A DNA stretch of 64,000 nucleotides. It comes from Hippasteria phrygiana (taxonomy: Eukaryota > Echinodermata > Asteroidea > Valvatida > Goniasteridae). The stretch spans positions 1,258,001 to 1,322,000 of the forward strand of contig JAZGUH010000451.1 of NCBI GenBank assembly GCA_037893225.1. Reading direction: 5' to 3'. The position numbers and the translations under genes were made by a program. The notes beneath the pieces are model-generated. The model saw nothing but the letters and a program-made list of their open reading frames with translations, was not told the origin of the DNA and made no database searches. Position 1 is the first letter of the stretch. Each line of letters starts with the position of its first letter. This document shows, in pieces, positions 60,607-64,000 of this stretch.

Positions 60607-63180
60607 CGCTAGATCTAAGCTACTCATACGTGTGAAAATTGCTGGATTTGGTCAATATCCCATTACATTATGAACAGGGAAAGGAGGGGCGTTCATCTGA
60701 AAATGTGGCAAACGTTAAGCAGTCACAATGAAGTAAACGGGAGAACGCACACAGAGTTTATGGGAAGAAATTTGTTGCGAGGTTTGAATTTTCTAGAAGA
60801 GTTCTCACGCTGTGAAGCTGACGATGGTCTCAAATTGTTGCGCTAGATCTAAGCTACCCATACGTGTGAAAATTGCTGGATTTGGTCAATATCCCAGTAA
60901 ATTATGAACAGGGAAAGGAGGGGCGTTCATTTGAAAATGTGGCAAACGTTAAGCAGCCACAATGCAGTAAACGGGAGAACGCACACAGAGTTCACGGGAA
61001 GAACTTTGTTGCGAGGTTTGAATTTTCTCGAAGAGTTCTAACGCTGTGAAGCTGGCGATGGTCTGAAATTGTTGCGCTAGATCTAAGCTACCCATAAGTG
61101 TGAACATTACTGGATTTGGTCAATATACCATTCAATTATGAACAGGGAAAGGAGGGGCGTTCATCTGAAAATGTGGCAAACGTTAAGCAGCCACAATGCA
61201 GTAAAGCGGAGAACGCACACAGAGTTCACGGGAAGAAATTTGTTGCGAGGTTTGAATTTTCTCGAAGAGTTCTAACGCTGTGAAGCTGGCGATGGTCTCA
61301 AATTGTTGCGCTAGATCTAAGCTACCCGTAAGTATAAAAATTACTGGATTTGTTCAATATACCATTCGATTATGAACAGGGAAAGGAGGGGCGTTCATCT
61401 GAAAATTTGGCAAACGTTAAGCAGTCACAATGCAGTAAACGGGAGAACGCACACAGAGTTCATGGGAAAAAAATGGTTGCGAGGTTTGAATTTTCTCAAA
61501 GAGTTCTCACGCTATGAAGCTGGCGATGGTCTGAAATTGTTGCGCTAGATCTAAGCTACCCATACGTGTGAAAATTACTGGATTTGGTCAATATCCCATT
61601 CAATTATGAACAGGGAAAAGAGGGGCGTTCATCTGAAAATTTGGCAAACGTTAAGCAGCCACAATGCAGTAAACCGGAGAACGCACACAGAGATCACGGG
61701 AAGAAATTTTTTGCGAGGTTTGAATTTTCTCGAAGAGTTCTAACGCTGTGAAGCTGGCGATGGTCTCAAATTGTTGCGCTAGATCTAAGCTACCCATACG
61801 TGTACAAATTACTGGATTTGTTCAATATACCATTCAATTATGAACAGGGAAAGGAGGGGCGTTCATCTGAAAATGTGGCAAACGTTAAGCAGTCACAATG
61901 AAGTAAACGGGAGAACGCACACAGAGTTTATGGGAAGAAATTTGTTGCGAGGTTTGAATTTTCTCGAAGGGTTCTCACGCTGTGAAGCTAGCGATGGTCT
62001 CAAATTGTTGCGCTAGATCTAAGCTACCCATACGTGTGAAAATTGCTGTATTTGGTCAATATCCCAGTAAATTATGAACAGGGAAAGGAGGGGCGTTCAT
62101 TTGAAAATGTGGCAAACGTTAAGCAGTCACAATGCAGTAAACGGGAGAACGCACACAGAGTTCACGGGAAGAAATTTGTTGCGAGATTTGAATTTTCTCG
62201 AAGAGTTCTAACGCTGTGAAGCTGGCGATGGTCTCAAATTGTTGCGCTAGATCTAAGCTACCCATACGTGTGAATATTGCTGCATTTGGTCAATATCCCA
62301 TTCAATTATGAACAGGGAAAAGAGGGGCGTTCATCTGAAAATTTGGCAAACGTTAAGCAGCCACAATGCAGTAAACGGGAGAACGCACACAGAGTTCACG
62401 GGAAGAACATTGTTGCGAGGTTTGAATTTTCTCGAAGAGTTCTAACGCTGTGAAGCTGGCGATTGTCTGAAATTGTTGCGCTAGATCTAAGCTACTCATA
62501 CGTGTGACAATTGCTGGATTTGGTCAATATCCCATTCAATTATGAACAGGGAAAGGAGGGGCGTTCATCTGAAAATGTGGCAAACGTTAAGCAGTCACAA
62601 TGAAGTAAACCGGAGAACGCAAACAGAGTTTATGGGAAGAAATTTGTTGCGAGGTTTGAATTTTCTCGAAGAGTTCTCACGCTGTGAAGCTGGCGATGGT
62701 CTGAAATTGTTGCGCTAGATCTAAGCTACCCATAAGTGTGAAAATTACTGGATTTGGTCAATATCCCATTCAATTATGAACAGGGAAAGGAGGGGCGTTC
62801 ATCTGAAAATTTGGCAAACGTTAAGCAGTCACAATGCAGTAAACGGGAGAACGCACACAGAGTTCATGGGAAAAAAATTGTTGCGAGGTTTGAATTTTCT
62901 CAAAGAGTTCTCACGCTATGAAGCTGGCGATGGTCTCAAATTGTTGCGCTAGATCTAAGCTACCCATACGTGTGAAAATTACTGGATTTGGTGAATATCC
63001 CATTCAATTATGAACAGGGAAAAGAGGGGCGTTCATCTGAAAATTTGGCAAACGTTAAGCAGCCACAATGCAGTAAACGGGAGAACGCACACAGAGTTCA
63101 CGGGAAGAACTTTGTTGCGAGGTTTGAATTTTCTCGAAGAGTTCTAACGCTGTGAAGCTGGCGATTGTCTCAAATTGTTG
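60607..63180 (+). repeat. HOR lap of 11 monomers (t11, t1-t10)
   Basis: Order t11-t1-t2-t3-t4-t5-t6-t7-t8-t9-t10. In the first macro-copy a5 is followed directly by t1, so a t11 is inserted here or was lost there. Private changes: gtaaagcgg in t2, aaatggttgcg in t3, and ttggtgaatatccc in t10. The t1 has taacgctg as at 1171, not the taaccctg of the inner laps, which supports pairing with the first lap of the window. Confidence 0.92.
61253..61340 (+). promoter_or_regulatory. Candidate HSE-TATA module 8
   Basis: Intact element at 61253-61267 in t2; TATAAAAA at 61333-61340 in t3, within the second macro-copy. The t2 and t3 copies here have private changes elsewhere (gtaaagcgg, aaatggttg), but both motifs are kept. 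Confidence 0.25.
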
Positions 63181-63413
63181 CGCTAGATCTAAGCTACTCA
63201 TACGTGTGAAAATTGCTGGATTTGGTCAATATACCATTCAATTATGAACAGGGAAAGGAGGGGCGTTCATCTGAAAATGTGGCAAACGTTAAGCAGCCAC
63301 AATGCAGTAAACCGGAGAACGCACACAGAGATCACGGGAAGAAATTTTTGCGAGGTTTGAATTTTCTCGAAGAGTTCTAACGCTGTGAAGCTGGCGATGG
63401 TCTCAAATTGTTG
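63181..63413 (+). repeat. 233-bp monomer, t12/t4 chimera with one-base deletion
   Basis: The left end is t8- or t12-like (ctactcatacg, gctggatttgg) but with ataccattcaatt. The right part is t4 (taaaccgg, agagatcacgg). The T run after gggaagaaa has five T (63345-63349) where t4 has six. This is the only length change I found in 273 monomers. A homopolymer sequencing error is a real alternative. Confidence 0.85.
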
Positions 63414-64000
63414 CGCTAGATCTAAGCTACCCATACGTGTACAAATTACTGGATTTGTTCAATATACCATTCAATTATGAACAGGGAAAGGAGGGGCGTT
63501 CATCTGAAAATGTGGCAAACGTTAAGCAGTCACAATGAAGTACACGGGAGAACGCACACAGAGTTTATGGGAAGAAATTTGTTGCGAGGTTTGAATTTTC
63601 TCGAAGGGTTCTCACGCTGTGAAGCTAGCGATGGTCTCAAATTGTTGCGCTAGATCTAAGCTACCCATACGTGTGAAAATTGCTGGATTTGGTCAATATC
63701 CCAGTAAATTATGAACAGGGAAAGGAGGGGCGTTCATTTGAAAATGTGGCAAACGTTAAGCAGTCACAATGCAGTAAACGGGAGAACGCACACAGAGTTC
63801 ACGGGAAGAAATTAGTTGCGAGATTTGAATTTTCTCGAAGAGTTCTAACGCTGTGAAGCTGGCGATGGTCTCAAATTGTTGCGCTAGATCTAAGCTACCC
63901 ATACGTGTGAATATTGCTGTATTTGGTCAATATCCCATTCAATTATGAACAGGGAAAAGAGGGGCGTTCATCTGAAAATTTGGCAAACGTTAAGCAGCCA
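63414..64000 (+). repeat. Last monomers: t5, mosaic t13/t23, partial t24
   Basis: Monomer 63414 is t5 with a private gaagtacacggg. Monomer 63648 begins like t13 (gctggatttgg, cccagtaaatt) and ends like t23 (gaaattagttg, gcgagatttg) but with gttctaac. Monomer 63882 is a t24 relative, cut at 119 bp by the window end. The array evidently continues. Confidence 0.88.

Larger units (their letters stand above)
1..64000 (+). repeat. Satellite DNA array, 234-bp monomer, ~273.5 copies head-to-tail
   Basis: The motif cgctagatctaag recurs every 234 bases from position 1 (1, 235, 469, 703 ... 32059 ... 63181), so the register holds for 270 monomers without net gain or loss. A single one-base loss in monomer 271 shifts the last starts to 63414, 63648 and 63882, and the final copy is cut at 119 bp. 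All copies have the same orientation. A t1 monomer (5149-5382) counted by hand has 104 G+C of 234 (44%), with more G (63) than C (41). No unique sequence, transposon or inversion interrupts the array. Such arrays form centromeric or heterochromatic DNA in eukaryotes; that location is inferred. I do not recognise the family by name. I see no CENP-B box and no convincing internal half-monomer duplication. Confidence 0.99.

Noticed and set aside
1..64000. CRISPR array or other prokaryotic repeat system
   Set aside because: There are no short repeats with unique spacers. The entire 234-bp unit is repeated, with no cas-like genes or any genes.
1..64000. Assignment to a named satellite family or species
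   Set aside because: I do not recognise the monomer. Short likenesses to alpha satellite such as cacagagtt are too brief to mean anything.

Overview
The whole window is one uninterrupted satellite DNA array. A 234-bp monomer is repeated head-to-tail, all on the same strand, about 273.5 times. Taking the phase that starts with cgctagatct, monomers begin at 1, 235, 469 and so on; 272 of the 273 complete monomers are exactly 234 bp and one (63181-63413) is 233 bp. I see no protein gene, RNA gene, transposon, CRISPR array or unique sequence. The longest open frames are about 60 codons, recur only in particular monomer types, and arise from single substitutions that remove a stop. The DNA is almost certainly eukaryotic and centromeric, pericentromeric or otherwise heterochromatic. 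I do not recognise the family and cannot name the species. One monomer counted by hand is about 44% GC, with about as many CpG as base composition predicts, which fits a lineage or compartment with little CpG methylation and decay (many invertebrates, for example). That is a hint only.

The array has layered higher-order repeat (HOR) structure. I gave monomer types working labels (a1-a5, t1-t34). Different types can differ by about 9% (21 of 234 positions between t1 and t3), while copies of the same HOR position are often identical. Layout: 1-1170, a block of five divergent monomers (a1-a5); 1171-14976, laps of an 11-type HOR (t1-t11) running as 8, 9, 11, 11, 11 and 9 monomers; 14977-17316, a mosaic transition; 17317-18018, a short t1-t2-t3 stretch; 18019-26442, two tandem copies of an 18-monomer, 4,212-bp unit; 26443-34866, laps of 13, 13 and 10 monomers; about 34459-53178, two tandem copies of a 40-monomer, 9,360-bp unit with one substitution found between them; 53119-57798, two related 10-monomer laps; 57799-59436, a second mosaic transition; 59437-60606, the a1-a5 block again, exactly 254 monomers (59,436 bp) after its first copy; 60607-64000, the 11-type HOR once more. 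The window therefore seems to contain slightly more than one macro-unit of about 59.4 kb.

Short or long laps are joined through chimeric monomers whose left part is one type and right part another, with the 234-bp register kept. This is what in-register unequal crossing-over between related monomers would leave, and several exchange points can be placed within tens of bases.

The most suggestive functional signal is a perfect three-block heat-shock element (pattern nGAAnnTTCnnGAAn) at monomer positions 179-193. By my reading it is intact in about 250 of 273 monomers and lost in specific types. In eight places an intact element lies 65 bp upstream of a TATAAAAA motif that is found only in t3 monomers. 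Whether this drives stress-induced satellite transcription is inference that needs experimental data.
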